From Bog-257 sp963846715 (GTDB lineage: Bacteria > Acidobacteriota > Terriglobia > Terriglobales > Acidobacteriaceae): 64,000 bases of DNA. The DNA lies in contig CAWJXA010000013.1 in the NCBI GenBank assembly GCA_963846715.1, positions 1 through 64,000 on the forward strand. Direction: 5' to 3'. The position numbers were made by a program, and so were the translations under genes. Below the pieces are notes generated by a model. The model saw only the letters and a program-made list of their open reading frames with translations, did not search any database and had not been told where the DNA came from. Shown here piece after piece: positions 35,675 through 45,865 of the stretch (position 1 is its first letter; each line of letters opens with the position of its first letter).

Positions 35675-36517
35675 TCAATTGGCCACCCTCTCCAGGTGGC
35701 GATAGTGATCGCTGGCCAGCCACAACATCGCAAACAAGGCGAAGTTGTAGCCGCAGTGCATCAGGAACGAAGCGGCCACCGAGTTAGTGCGCTCCCGGGC
35801 CACCGTAAAGGCCACGCCGACGAAAAAGATGCTAAGGATAGGCGCCCAGGCATATCCCAACTGCGTCCCGTGGATAGCAGCGAAGGCGGCTGCCGTCACC
35901 ACCACGGCCATGATTAAGCCAAATGCTCTTCGTAGTACCGGGTATAACAGTCCACGGAAAAACAGCTCTTCCAGCAATGGCGCCAGAGTTATTCCGAAAG
36001 CGGCCATCAGGTAAGCGCCTGTGGCGTCATGAAAAAACTTATCCACGGGCAGAGATTTCGGAATCGGCAGAAAACGCGACAACCCATCGATGACCAGGGC
36101 CAGAATTATCCCCAGCACGAAAAATCGTGGCGCGGTGATTCCTGGCCAATTCCAGTGGATCGCTTTCCCGAAACGCTCCTGGGTTCGCGAGCGCACCAGA
36201 ATCAACATGAACAGAAGAATGATCGGATAAGCAGCCGCCTGCGCTCCTATTACAACGCGCGCGTTACTTGCCAGGTCGCTCGCCGGGATGTCACGATATC
36301 CGGGAACCCGGTGCGCAATGAACAGCGCCGCCAGGCTGAATGCGAACACTACGACGCCTGTGAACACCAGGACCGCCAGCACATCCCATGCTGACCACGC
36401 GGGGAAGGACGGTTGTGCGGGAGGTATGACGACTGGCTCTAACGGCGGCACCGAAACCGGGCCCGGCAGATCGCCGGGCGCTTCGGCGGTGAGCGGAATT
36501 TCGTTTGGCTCAGGCAT
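35675..36517 (-). CDS. CPBP-family intramembrane protease-like protein
   Basis: 280 aa with about eight hydrophobic segments and a Pro-rich cytoplasmic start. The CAAX-protease/Abi signature is present: PLLEELFFRGLLYP (EExxxR), FAAIHG (FxxxH) and SFLMHCGYNF (HxxxN-like). Members are membrane glutamic proteases; the substrate is unknown. It lies between uvrA and pyrE on the same strand. Confidence 0.82.
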   Translation of the reverse strand: MPEPNEIPLTAEAPGDLPGPVSVPPLEPVVIPPAQPSFPAWSAWDVLAVLVFTGVVVFAFSLAALFIAHRVPGYRDIPASDLASNARVVIGAQAAAYPIILLFMLILVRSRTQERFGKAIHWNWPGITAPRFFVLGIILALVIDGLSRFLPIPKSLPVDKFFHDATGAYLMAAFGITLAPLLEELFFRGLLYPVLRRAFGLIMAVVVTAAAFAAIHGTQLGYAWAPILSIFFVGVAFTVARERTNSVAASFLMHCGYNFALFAMLWLASDHYRHLERVAN

Positions 36518-36548
36518 TCGCTTTCATTCGTACCCGACCCGGCGCGGC

Positions 36549-39353
36549 TTACGCATTACCCTTCGCATTGGACGAGCGCGGTAACAGTTTGGCTAGCGTC
36601 TGGCCCGTGTAGGACTTTTTCACCTTCGCCACCTGCTCGGGAGTGCCTTGCGCCACCAGGCGCCCCCCATCCTCCCCACCCTCGGGTCCTAGATCGATAA
36701 TCCAGTCAGCGTTCCGGATGACGTCCATGTTGTGCTCGATGATGATGATGCTGTTCCCCAAGTCAGTCAGGCGATGGAGAACCTCCAGCAGCTTGCTGAC
36801 ATCATCGAAGTGCAGCCCGGTGGTCGGCTCATCGAGAAGATAGAGCGTCTTCCCGGTTTGCCGCTTGCTCAGTTCGCGCGCCAGTTTGATGCGCTGCGCT
36901 TCCCCACCCGACAGCGTCACCGCCGACTGGCCGAGATGAATGTAGCCCAGGCCGACATCCACCAGGGTCTGCAGCTTCTGCTTGATCTGCGGAACGTTCT
37001 CCAGGATGGGCAGCGCATCGGCCACCGGCGTCTCCAGCAAATCGGCGATCGAGTGGCCCTTGTACTTCACCGCCAGCGTTTCATGATTGTAGCGTTTACC
37101 GCCGCAGACCTCGCACAGCACATACACATCCGGCAGAAAATTCATCGCAATGCGGCGCTGCCCATCGCCCTGACAGGCTTCACAGCGTCCGCCAGCAACG
37201 TTGAATGAAAAGCGTCCTGCTTTGTAGCCGCGCTCGCGCGACTCTGGCAGCATGGCGTAAAGATCGCGGATCTGGGTGAAAACTCCGGTATAGGTCGCAG
37301 GATTCGAACGCGGCGTGCGACCAATGGGAGACTGGTCGATGCGGATCACCTTGTCGATGAACTCCGTTCCGCTGATCGCCTTGTGCGTGCCCGCTTCTTC
37401 CCGCGAGCCGTACAAAGACTTCGCCAGTGCCCGGTAGAGAATGTCGTTGACCAGGGTTGACTTGCCGGAACCTGACACGCCGGTCACTACCGTCATCACG
37501 CCAAGGGGAAAGCAAACATCGAGCTGCTTCAGATTGTTCTCGCGCGCGCCCAGGATGGTGACGGCTTTTCCGTTGGTCTGCCGTCGCGCGTAACGGTATG
37601 CGATCTGCTTCTGCCCTGAGATGTACTGCCCGGTCAGCGATGCCGGCGTCTCTTCAATCTGTTCCGGAGTGCCGCTGGCCACCACTTCCCCGCCGTGACG
37701 CCCCGCTCCCGGCCCCAGATCGATGACGTAATCGGCGCGCCGGATGGTGTCTTCATCATGCTCGACCACCAGCACTGTGTTGCCCAGATCGCGCAGCGAC
37801 TCCAAAGCGTGCAGTAGGCGGTCATTGTCGCGATGGTGCAGACCGATCGAAGGCTCATCGAGCACATACAGCACTCCCCGTAGCTTCGACCCGATCTGCG
37901 TGGCTAAGCGGATCCGCTGCCCTTCGCCGCCGCTCAGCGTCGCAGCCGAGCGATTCAGAGAGATGTAGCCTAGACCGACCGCGTTGAGAAAACCCAGCCG
38001 TTCGGCAATCTCTTTGAGAATTCGTCCGGCAATCCGTTCTTCGCGGTCGGAGAGCTTGATCTGGGCAGCTGCTTCTACCGCGCGTGACACAGGCAGCGCT
38101 GTGAATTCAGCGATGGACATGCCGCTCACTTTTACCGCCAGGCTCTCGGGACGTAACCGCTGTCCGTGGCACGCCGGACAAGTGGTCGCGGACATATGGT
38201 CCAGCAGCCAGTCGCGATAGCCCTCCGATGAACTGTCCTCCATCGCCTGGCGGAGATACGCGAACACGCCGAGGAAGCCACCTTTTTTCTTCTCGCCCGG
38301 CTCCGGCCCGTAGAGGATCAAGTTCTGCGTCTTGCGCGGGAACTGCTCGAAGGGAGTCGTCAGGCTGAACCCGTACGCTTCTGCGGCCAGTTGAAGGATG
38401 TGGATAAGATTCTGCGATGCCGATCCCGGCCCCAGCGCGCCATCCAATAGGGGTTTCGACCAATCGGTGATGACCTTTGCCGGGTCGAAATCGTACTTAC
38501 TGCCCAGCCCATTGCATTCGGGACACGCGCCGTACATGCTGTTAAACGAAAACGAACGCGGCTCCAGCACGGGGACGTTGATACCGCACTCCGGACAGGC
38601 CAGCTTGGACGAGTACAGGTGCTCTTCGCCGCCAACCACGGCGATTAATACCAGTCCCTTCGCCAGACTCATTGCCAGTTCAATCCACTTCGCCAGCCGC
38701 CGCTCCAGCCCCGGCCTTATGAGTTGGCGCTCAATCAGTAATTCAATCGTGTGGTTTTTGCGTTTGTCGAGCTGGATTTCTTCGTCAGCAAAGTTACGCA
38801 ACTCGCCATCGATGCGCGCTCGCGTGTATCCCTGCTGCGCCAGTTTGTCGAGTTCCTTCTTGAACTCGCCTTTACGCCCTCGCACGATGGGCGCCAGGAT
38901 CATCACGCGTTCCTCCGACTTCAGATCCATGACCTGTTGGACGATCTGATCGGCCGATTGCCGCGAGATAGCGCGGCCGCACTGCGGGCAATGCGGCGTG
39001 CCGATCGAAGAATACAGCAGGCGGAGGTAGTCATAGATCTCGGTGATGGTACCCACCGTAGAACGCGGACTGCGGCTGGTTGTCTTCTGCTCGATGGCGA
39101 TGGACGGGCTTAGGCCATCGATACTGTCGACATCAGGCCGCTCCATCTGGTCTAGAAATTGCCGCGCATAGGCAGAAAGCGTCTCGACATAGCGTCGTTG
39201 CCCCTCGGCATAAATGGTGTCGAAAGCGAGCGATGATTTGCCTGAGCCGCTCAGGCCGGTGATGACGGTGAGGGTGTTGCGCGGAATCTGGACGCTGATG
39301 TTTTTCAGGTTATGCTGACGCGCGCCGCGGACTGTGATGCTGCTGATACCCAT
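36549..39353 (-). CDS. uvrA: Excinuclease ABC subunit A
   Basis: 934 aa from ATG 39353 (MGISSITVRGARQHNLKN), the family's usual start; an earlier ATG adds 22 unrelated residues. Two ABC ATPase halves: Walker A GLSGSGKSSLAFDT and GVSGSGKSTLVND; signature SGGEGQRIRLA and SGGEAQRIKLA. Zinc fingers are visible (CPECGINVP, CEACQGDG and CEVCGGKRY). It recognises bulky DNA lesions with UvrB in nucleotide excision repair. Intact. Confidence 0.97.
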   Translation of the reverse strand: MGISSITVRGARQHNLKNISVQIPRNTLTVITGLSGSGKSSLAFDTIYAEGQRRYVETLSAYARQFLDQMERPDVDSIDGLSPSIAIEQKTTSRSPRSTVGTITEIYDYLRLLYSSIGTPHCPQCGRAISRQSADQIVQQVMDLKSEERVMILAPIVRGRKGEFKKELDKLAQQGYTRARIDGELRNFADEEIQLDKRKNHTIELLIERQLIRPGLERRLAKWIELAMSLAKGLVLIAVVGGEEHLYSSKLACPECGINVPVLEPRSFSFNSMYGACPECNGLGSKYDFDPAKVITDWSKPLLDGALGPGSASQNLIHILQLAAEAYGFSLTTPFEQFPRKTQNLILYGPEPGEKKKGGFLGVFAYLRQAMEDSSSEGYRDWLLDHMSATTCPACHGQRLRPESLAVKVSGMSIAEFTALPVSRAVEAAAQIKLSDREERIAGRILKEIAERLGFLNAVGLGYISLNRSAATLSGGEGQRIRLATQIGSKLRGVLYVLDEPSIGLHHRDNDRLLHALESLRDLGNTVLVVEHDEDTIRRADYVIDLGPGAGRHGGEVVASGTPEQIEETPASLTGQYISGQKQIAYRYARRQTNGKAVTILGARENNLKQLDVCFPLGVMTVVTGVSGSGKSTLVNDILYRALAKSLYGSREEAGTHKAISGTEFIDKVIRIDQSPIGRTPRSNPATYTGVFTQIRDLYAMLPESRERGYKAGRFSFNVAGGRCEACQGDGQRRIAMNFLPDVYVLCEVCGGKRYNHETLAVKYKGHSIADLLETPVADALPILENVPQIKQKLQTLVDVGLGYIHLGQSAVTLSGGEAQRIKLARELSKRQTGKTLYLLDEPTTGLHFDDVSKLLEVLHRLTDLGNSIIIIEHNMDVIRNADWIIDLGPEGGEDGGRLVAQGTPEQVAKVKKSYTGQTLAKLLPRSSNAKGNA

Positions 39354-39680
39354 GGATGACTGCTGGTTCGAACCCAACCGAGTCCTCTCAATCGGTCCAT
39401 TCCGAGCTGAAAATACCATCGCGCTCTTCAGGCACCTGCCCTGGGAATAGCAGTTTCGTCGTGATGCACTGCTCTGGAAAGTCCACGAGAGGGGAAACGC
39501 AACTTTACTAACGTATCTTAGTTGCCAACAACAAAAGTCGTCAACGCGAGGTAAAGTGGCTTCATCAGAGTAGATGATGGCCCGGCGTCACGGATTCAAC
39601 CCTAGCCGAGTAGAGAAGACTAGCAGGACATTTGGGAAATCAGCTAACGGCCTGCGCCGCATCGAAAGAAGAGACCACGT

Positions 39681-39854
39681 ATGACCACGTTTCTGCTCTC
39701 AACCATGCTCTTGTTAACCATCCTGGCAGCATTTACCTTCGGAGTTGCGGTGGGATATTGGACGATTTGCGGGCTGCTAAACTTGTTCCACCCCCGTCTG
39801 GAGAGCAAATCATCCAGCACGCCCGTCCTCGCGTCAACGTCAAGCGGGAACTGA
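39681..39854 (+). CDS. Possible 57-aa single-span membrane protein
   Basis: ATG 39681 opens a 57-codon frame: a long hydrophobic segment at residues 4-35 (LLSTMLLLTILAAFTFGVAV and onward), then a short Ser/Thr-rich tail. AAGAGA lies upstream. No homologue comes to mind; its hydrophobic profile and position 350 bases before the cytochrome/ferredoxin genes make it plausible. The remaining sequence between uvrA and the cytochrome gene (39420-39680 and 39855-40200) shows no gene that I can support. Confidence 0.35.
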   Translation: MTTFLLSTMLLLTILAAFTFGVAVGYWTICGLLNLFHPRLESKSSSTPVLASTSSGN

Positions 39855-40200
39855 GGTAACGAGCGTGTATTCCCCGCTCGACGAGCTTATCTGAGGATTT
39901 ACTACATCTTTTTTCAGTGCTGACGCCGCTGAAAACTTCCTCAGGCATGTAAATAAAATGAACAATCTGGACCTCGACTGTAGCAAACCGCCTCATTTTC
40001 TTTCGAACGCTCGTCCGGACTGTTGCGAAATCCATCACGTCGGCGGGTGACCCCCATCACAGCGCCACCTAAGTCTATGTCCCACACTGAAGCTGTACTC
40101 ATGGCAGTTTCATGTGTGCGGGTCTAAGCCTTTCGAGCAGCCGAAATTGCATTCATGCTCAACCAGACCCCGTATTCATAATCTTTTCATCGGAGAAGTC

Positions 40201-40524
40201 ATGAAGAAGGTCATCTTAGCTGTTCTACTTACCGCTTTTGCGCTGTTTCTGATCCTGCCCAGCCTGTCTTGGGCGCAGGAAGACCTCTACAAAGCAAAAT
40301 GCGCCGGCTGCCATGGTGCAGACGGAAACGGCACTGCCGCCGGCAAGAAGATGGGAGCTCTGGAGTTCTCGTCGCCTGCGGTACAGAAGATGTCGACCGC
40401 CGATATTGCTGATTTCATTGAAAATGGCGGACCGCAGAAGAAAGCTTCGCACGCATTTGCCAACAAAGGCGTAAGCGCGGCCGATGCTGCCAAACTGGCC
40501 ACCTACGTGAAGACCCTGAAGTAG
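40201..40524 (+). CDS. Small c-type cytochrome
   Basis: 107 aa with a signal peptide (LAVLLTAFALFLILPSLSWAQ). Haem site CAGCH lies near the mature N-terminus, followed by GADGNGTAAGKKMG, the class I monohaem pattern. A downstream Met as second ligand is likely (KKMGALEF or VQKMSTAD). ATG 40201 is used because GGAG precedes it. As a periplasmic electron carrier it may serve the ferredoxin/NrfD complex downstream. Confidence 0.88.
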   Translation: MKKVILAVLLTAFALFLILPSLSWAQEDLYKAKCAGCHGADGNGTAAGKKMGALEFSSPAVQKMSTADIADFIENGGPQKKASHAFANKGVSAADAAKLATYVKTLK

Positions 40525-40537
40525 CTTTCGTCTTCGC

Positions 40538-40560
40538 GCCGGCTTCCTCTCCGAGCCGGC
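40538..40560 (+). terminator. GC-rich stem-loop after the cytochrome gene
   Basis: GCCGGCT and AGCCGGC form a 7-bp stem with a 9-base loop, 14 bases after the stop. No U-run follows, so it may only weaken transcription into the next operon. Confidence 0.4.
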
Positions 40561-40738
40561 TCAAGGTTATGAGCCGGTCTGGAGCGGAACAGCCTGAAGT
40601 TCCGAAGTCGCCCGACGGCGCCGTCCCTTTTGGCGCCGCACTCACCTGCCGAGGTCCGACTGGGCCGGGGTCCCCAACACTCGCCGCCTTTGCGAGTTTT
40701 GGGGTGGCGGGGCCGCCAGGGCGACCTGGAGAAATTCA

Positions 40739-41506
40739 ATGAGCAAGGGAATCCTTTACGATGCGACCCTCTGCATCGGTTGCAAGCAGTGCGAGCAAGC
40801 CTGCGCTACCGAAAACGGCCTGCCGTACGACGACCGCATTGCCGCCCAGGAGATCACATCGGCACACAAATACACCGCCATCCTGACCAAAGACGACAAG
40901 TTCATGCGCAAGTTATGCATGAACTGCGACGATCCGGCTTGCGCCTCCGTCTGCCCGGTCGGGGCGCTGAAGAAGACCGCTCTCGGGCCCGTCACCTACG
41001 ACAAGAGCCGCTGCATGGGATGCCGTTATTGCATGGCGGCATGTCCTTTCGGTGTGCCCAAATACGAATGGGACAAAGCGGTGCCGGGCGTACGCAAGTG
41101 CATCATGTGCAGCAAGCGCGTAGCTGAAGGCAAACAAACAGCCTGCGCGGAAATCTGCCCCACCGGTGCCACCAAGTTCGGCGATCGCGACGAGCTCCTG
41201 GAAGAAGCCAAGAAACGTATCCACGACAATCCAGGAAAGTATCTGCCTCACATCTTCGGTGAGACCGAGGTCGGCGGCACATCCGTGATGCTCCTGTCTT
41301 CGATCCCCTTCAATGTCTTCGGATTTCGCACCGACCTGACCGAGCGGGCGCTCCCGCTCTATACCTACCAGGTGCTATCGCGAATACCGGATTTCGTTCC
41401 CCTGTTCGGCACCCTGCTGGGCGGCATTTACTGGATCACCCACCGCCGCGAGGATGTTGCCGAAGCTGAGGCTAATGAGAAGCACGACGACGGAGGTGGA
41501 CGATGA
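40739..41506 (+). CDS. Four-cluster ferredoxin-like iron-sulfur subunit (HybA/NrfC type)
   Basis: 255 aa, starting MSKGILYD after GGAG. Four cysteine groups bind 4Fe-4S clusters: CIGCKQCEQAC, CMNCDDPACASVC, CMGCRYCMAAC and CIMCSKR with CAEIC. There is no obvious Tat signal at the N-terminus. The C-terminus has a hydrophobic stretch (VPLFGTLLGGIYWI) that could anchor it, as in HybA. It overlaps the NrfD-like gene by four bases, the classical pairing in quinone-linked complexes. No catalytic molybdo-subunit or hydrogenase is nearby. Confidence 0.9.
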   Translation: MSKGILYDATLCIGCKQCEQACATENGLPYDDRIAAQEITSAHKYTAILTKDDKFMRKLCMNCDDPACASVCPVGALKKTALGPVTYDKSRCMGCRYCMAACPFGVPKYEWDKAVPGVRKCIMCSKRVAEGKQTACAEICPTGATKFGDRDELLEEAKKRIHDNPGKYLPHIFGETEVGGTSVMLLSSIPFNVFGFRTDLTERALPLYTYQVLSRIPDFVPLFGTLLGGIYWITHRREDVAEAEANEKHDDGGGR

Positions 41507-42690
41507 CGGTCCCAAGAATCCGTTTCACATTCTGGAAGGCCGTCTTCCTCTTGATCATGGCGGCCGGCATTTACTGCACCTTCGTCCGCTTCTTCCACGG
41601 GCTGGGCGCCTCGACGAATCTAAGCGATCAATTCCCGTGGGGATTGTGGATCGGCTTCGACGTGATGTGCGGCGTCATGCTGGCTGCGGGCGGCTTCACC
41701 CTGACAGCCGCGGTCGAGATCTTCAACATCAAGCGGTTTCACTCCATTATTCGGCCCACCATCCTGACCGCGTTCCTTGGCTATCTCTTGGTTTGTGCCG
41801 CCCTGATGTACGACCTTGGGCTGCCGTGGAACATCTGGCATCCGCTGGTCATGCGCAATCCGCACTCGGTGATGTTCGAGGTCGCCTACTGCGTGATGCT
41901 CTACACCACGGTGCTCGCCCTGGAGTTCTCGCCGATCGTGCTGGAACACTTCAAACTGAAGCGAGCGCTGAAGGTGGTTCGCAGCGTGATGGTCGTGTTC
42001 GTGATTCTGGGTGTCCTGCTCTCGACCCTACACCAGTCGTCCCTGGGCACTCTGTATCTCATCATGCCAAACAAGCTGCATCCGTTCTGGTATAGCCCTC
42101 TGCTGCCGGTTTTCTTCTTCGTGTCGGCCATTGCGGTTGGGCTGGCGATGACCATTTTCGAATCTTCGATGAGTTCGAAGTACTTTGGTCGCGAGCTCGA
42201 GCTGCCGATTCTGCGCGACCTGGGACGCGTGCTGGTGGTCGTGCTCGCGCTTTACGGCATCCTGAAATTCGAAGACCTATACCATCGGGGAGTCTTACCA
42301 CTTGTCTTCGCCTCCGGCTACGAGCAGCGCTTCTTCCTGCTGGAGATGTTCCTCTCCGTGTGGGCGCCGCTGGGCCTTCTATTGGTGCCGAAAATTCGAG
42401 AAAGCGCGCAAGGCCTGTATCTGGCGGCGGTGCTTACTCTGCTCGGATTCGTAACCAACCGTCTGAATGTGGCCATCACCGGAGTCGAAAATGCCGTGGG
42501 CGCTCGCTACACCCCGAAGTGGACGGAGGTCGTCATCACTGCCATGTTCGTCGCCCTGGGGTTCGCCATCTTCGGGTTTGTAGCGAAATACCTGCCGATC
42601 TTCCCTGAAGAAAAGGCCCATATCCCGGCTCTCCGCGAGCCGGAATCCAGGTACGCGGAAGTTGTGGTGCCTGCCCATGCTGGAGACTGA
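41503..42690 (+). CDS. NrfD/HybB-like polytopic quinone-interacting membrane subunit
   Basis: 395 aa with about ten hydrophobic segments. NrfD-family features include FPWGLWIGFDVMCGV and VLSTLHQSSLGTLYLI, and a C-terminal NRLNVAITG segment. It should exchange electrons between the quinone pool and the ferredoxin subunit. The neighbouring haem-sensing kinase begins within its last codons. Confidence 0.9.
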   Translation: MTVPRIRFTFWKAVFLLIMAAGIYCTFVRFFHGLGASTNLSDQFPWGLWIGFDVMCGVMLAAGGFTLTAAVEIFNIKRFHSIIRPTILTAFLGYLLVCAALMYDLGLPWNIWHPLVMRNPHSVMFEVAYCVMLYTTVLALEFSPIVLEHFKLKRALKVVRSVMVVFVILGVLLSTLHQSSLGTLYLIMPNKLHPFWYSPLLPVFFFVSAIAVGLAMTIFESSMSSKYFGRELELPILRDLGRVLVVVLALYGILKFEDLYHRGVLPLVFASGYEQRFFLLEMFLSVWAPLGLLLVPKIRESAQGLYLAAVLTLLGFVTNRLNVAITGVENAVGARYTPKWTEVVITAMFVALGFAIFGFVAKYLPIFPEEKAHIPALREPESRYAEVVVPAHAGD

Positions 42691-44383
42691 CAACTCGAAG
42701 CGGCCCGCCCTCAAAAAACCGGAGGAGAGCCCATCCTCCTCACGTCCGTTCTGGCTACAACGGCTGGGACGCAGTGTTAGCACGAAGCTCATGGTCTCGA
42801 TTTTCGTGGTCATGATCATCATCTTCGCTCTGCTGGGATACTTCAGCACGCAACTCCATCGCAAACACTTGGAAGCAGCGGCTTTGGTCAGCGCCGAGCA
42901 ACAGAGCGAAGTTCTGCGTCGCAGCGCTTCGCATTACATGCTGCACAACGATCGCACCGGTCTGTACGAGATGATGCTCAACATGGCCGACCAGCCCGGC
43001 GTGGTGCGCGTCCGCATCATGAATCCGGAAGGCGTGATTAGCTACTCGACGGCGCCATCGGAAGTCGGCAATATGGTGGACAAAGGTGCTGAGGCCTGCT
43101 ACGGCTGCCACGTACAATCGCAGCCTCTCAGTCGCTTGAACCGCTCCGACCGTTTTCGCGTCTATCACGCGGCTAACGCGCGCGTGCTGGGAGTAATCAC
43201 ACCCATCGAAAACCAGCCCGCGTGCTCCAATGCCGCCTGCCATGCCCATCCTGCTAGCACACAAATTCTAGGTGTGCTCGATACCAATCTTTCCCTTGCC
43301 AAGGTGGATGAAAGCCTGCATCGCGAGCAGCGCGAGATGCTCGCCGGAACGGCGGTCGCACTGATTGCGGTTGTCTTCCTCAGCGGACTGTTCGTGTGGA
43401 TCGAAGTGCACAATCCGTTGCGCGAATTGAAAACCGGGACCGAACGCGTGGCCACCGGTGAACTCGGCTATCAGCTTCCGGTTCGCTCGTTGGATGAGGT
43501 GGGCGAGTTGGCGCAATCGTTCAACGAGATGAGCAACCGCTTGCAGGTCGCACAGGCCGAAATCACGGCCTGGACGCACACCCTGGAAGAGCGCGTCGAC
43601 GAAAAAACCCGCGAGCTGAAACAGGCTCACCAGCGCATGCTGCACGTAGAGAAAATGGCCACCATTGGCAAGATGGCGGCGGTGGTTGCGCATGAAATCA
43701 ACAACCCACTCTCCGGCATTCTCACCTATTCCAAGCTCGTCAAACGCTGGATCGACAACAACGCCGCAGCTTCCCCTAAGAAAGAAGAGATGAAGGGCTC
43801 GCTCGACCTGGTGGCCAGCGAGAGCAAGCGCTGCGGCGAGCTGGTAAAGAACCTGCTGAGCTTCTCAAGGGTCTCACCGATGAACCTCGCCTGGTCCGAT
43901 CTCAACCAGGTCATCGATCGCTGTGTGCGTTTGGTGCAGCACAAGATGGATATGGCCGGCATTCAGCTCAACCTGACGCTGGCGCCCGATTTGCCTCCGG
44001 TGCATTGCGACCCGGCGCAGATCGAGCAGGTCGTGCTGGCCATGGTCATCAATGCCATTGACGCGTTGCCGCACGAAGGTAATCTGTGGATCAGTACCCG
44101 TGTGAATGCGGAGGGGATCGAACTCGTCGTGCGGGACGACGGGATGGGAATCCCGGAGGAGCACCTCCCACATATCTTCGAGCCTTTCTATACCACGAAG
44201 GAATCCGGCGGATCGGGGCTCGGCCTGGCCATCAGCCAGAACATCGTGGAACGTCATGGCGGGCAGATCGAGGTGCACTCCGTCGTGGGACAAGGAACGA
44301 CATTCAGAATTGTGCTGCCGGTGGATAGCCAGAACCCCGTAGTTGCTGGCGATTGTGACCGCGCAGCGGTGGAAGTGAGGTAG
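42677..44383 (+). CDS. Membrane histidine kinase with haem-binding periplasmic sensor
   Basis: 568 aa from ATG 42677, overlapping the NrfD-like gene by 14 bases. Order: transmembrane segment (LMVSIFVVMIIIFALLGYF); periplasmic domain with CYGCH (a c-type haem motif) and a second CSNAACH; transmembrane segment (ALIAVVFLSGLFVWI); HAMP; HisKA with the phospho-His in VVAHEINNPLSG; HATPase with NAIDALP, DDGMGIP and GGSGLGLAIS. The sensor probably reads redox state or a gas through haem. Its partner is the NtrC-type regulator four bases downstream. Confidence 0.9.
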   Translation: MLETDNSKRPALKKPEESPSSSRPFWLQRLGRSVSTKLMVSIFVVMIIIFALLGYFSTQLHRKHLEAAALVSAEQQSEVLRRSASHYMLHNDRTGLYEMMLNMADQPGVVRVRIMNPEGVISYSTAPSEVGNMVDKGAEACYGCHVQSQPLSRLNRSDRFRVYHAANARVLGVITPIENQPACSNAACHAHPASTQILGVLDTNLSLAKVDESLHREQREMLAGTAVALIAVVFLSGLFVWIEVHNPLRELKTGTERVATGELGYQLPVRSLDEVGELAQSFNEMSNRLQVAQAEITAWTHTLEERVDEKTRELKQAHQRMLHVEKMATIGKMAAVVAHEINNPLSGILTYSKLVKRWIDNNAAASPKKEEMKGSLDLVASESKRCGELVKNLLSFSRVSPMNLAWSDLNQVIDRCVRLVQHKMDMAGIQLNLTLAPDLPPVHCDPAQIEQVVLAMVINAIDALPHEGNLWISTRVNAEGIELVVRDDGMGIPEEHLPHIFEPFYTTKESGGSGLGLAISQNIVERHGGQIEVHSVVGQGTTFRIVLPVDSQNPVVAGDCDRAAVEVR

Positions 44384-44387
44384 AGGC

Positions 44388-45761
44388 ATGACGCAAGGCA
44401 AACTGCTGATCGTGGACGATGAACTCAGTGTGCGCGACTCGCTGGCCAAGTGGTTCGCCGAAGAAGGCTATGAAGTGGCGACCGCCGAGAACGCCAACGA
44501 CGCACTCACCCGCGTAGCCGAACAGGGCTTCGATGTCGCACTGGTGGACATCAAAATGCGCGGCACCGACGGCATCGAATTGCAACGGCGGTTGCATGAG
44601 ATTCATCCCGACATGCTGGTCATTATTATGACCGGCTATGCCTCGGTGGAAACTGCGATTGCTGCGCTCAAGAACGGCGCCTATGACTACGTCAACAAGC
44701 CGCTCGATCCGGACGAGATCGGGCACTTGATCGGCAAGGCAATGTCTCACCGCCGCACTCAGCAGGAAAATGTCCGGTTGAAAGAGACGGTCGCGGAAAT
44801 CGCGCATCCTTCCGACATCATTGGACAGAGCGCAGCCATGAAGCATGTTTTCGATGCCATCGAGACAGTGGCGGCTACGGACGCAACTGTATTGGTTACC
44901 GGAGAGAGCGGCACGGGAAAGGAATTGGTGGCACGCGCCATTCATGCCGGAAGTCCGCGGCGTTTTCATCCGTTGGTGGTCATCCATTGCGGAGCGCTAA
45001 CCGAAACGCTGCTCGAAAGCGAACTCTTCGGCCACGAGAAAGGTGCATTTACCGGCGCGCAATATCGTAAGAAGGGTAAGTTCGAAATCGCCGAGGGTGG
45101 CACGGTATTTCTCGACGAAATTGGTGACATCAGCTTAAAGACACAGACAGACTTGTTGCGTGTCCTGCAAGAGCGCGAGATCGTGCGGGTCGGCGGCAAC
45201 CAAACGATCCACGTCGATTTCCGCGTGGTCGCAGCCACCAACAAGGACCTGGAGCAACTGATCGAGGAAGGCAAGTTCCGACCCGACCTTTTCTATCGCT
45301 TAAACGTTTTTCATATCGAGATTCCACCCCTCCGCCAGCGCCGGGAAGACATCCCGCTGCTGGTGGACCACTTCACCCGCAAGTTCTCGCGCGAAATGAG
45401 CAAGAAGATCACGCGGGTTTCGCCCGCGGCGATGAACGAATTGCAGCAATATCCTTGGCCGGGCAATGTACGCGAATTGGAAAACGCGGTCGAAAGGGCC
45501 ATGGTGGTGGCGCAAGAGCCGGAATTGCGTGAGCAGGACTTCAGCTTGAAATCGAGAAACGGGGCGGGCTTGGGAATAGGCGACGTCCGCAGCCTCGAGG
45601 ATGTGGAGCGCGCTCACATCCTGCGAGTGCTCGAAGAGTGTGGCGGTAACCAAACACGGGCGGCCGAAGTTCTCAATATCGATCGCGTCACCTTGCATCA
45701 CAAGCTGAAGAAGTACGGCTGGAATCGGAAAGAGAAAGAGCAGTTGGCAGTTAGCTCTTAG
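44388..45761 (+). CDS. NtrC-family sigma-54-dependent response regulator
   Basis: 457 aa. Receiver: VDDELSVRD, phospho-Asp in ALVDIKMRG, Lys in YVNKPLD. AAA+: Walker A GESGTGKELVARA, GAFTGA loop, FLDEIGD. C-terminal Fis-type helix-turn-helix (GGNQTRAAEVLNIDRVTLHH). All functional motifs are intact. It should activate sigma-54 promoters when phosphorylated by the upstream haem kinase, probably those of the cytochrome-ferredoxin-NrfD genes. Confidence 0.95.
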   Translation: MTQGKLLIVDDELSVRDSLAKWFAEEGYEVATAENANDALTRVAEQGFDVALVDIKMRGTDGIELQRRLHEIHPDMLVIIMTGYASVETAIAALKNGAYDYVNKPLDPDEIGHLIGKAMSHRRTQQENVRLKETVAEIAHPSDIIGQSAAMKHVFDAIETVAATDATVLVTGESGTGKELVARAIHAGSPRRFHPLVVIHCGALTETLLESELFGHEKGAFTGAQYRKKGKFEIAEGGTVFLDEIGDISLKTQTDLLRVLQEREIVRVGGNQTIHVDFRVVAATNKDLEQLIEEGKFRPDLFYRLNVFHIEIPPLRQRREDIPLLVDHFTRKFSREMSKKITRVSPAAMNELQQYPWPGNVRELENAVERAMVVAQEPELREQDFSLKSRNGAGLGIGDVRSLEDVERAHILRVLEECGGNQTRAAEVLNIDRVTLHHKLKKYGWNRKEKEQLAVSS

Positions 45762-45865
45762 CAACTGCAACCTGTCGGTACGGCTTCGGTTACGCCGGTC
45801 GACACGACTGCTAGGGCTATTGGCTGGTGACTGATTGCTAATGGCCAATTGCCCCTTGGACCAAC

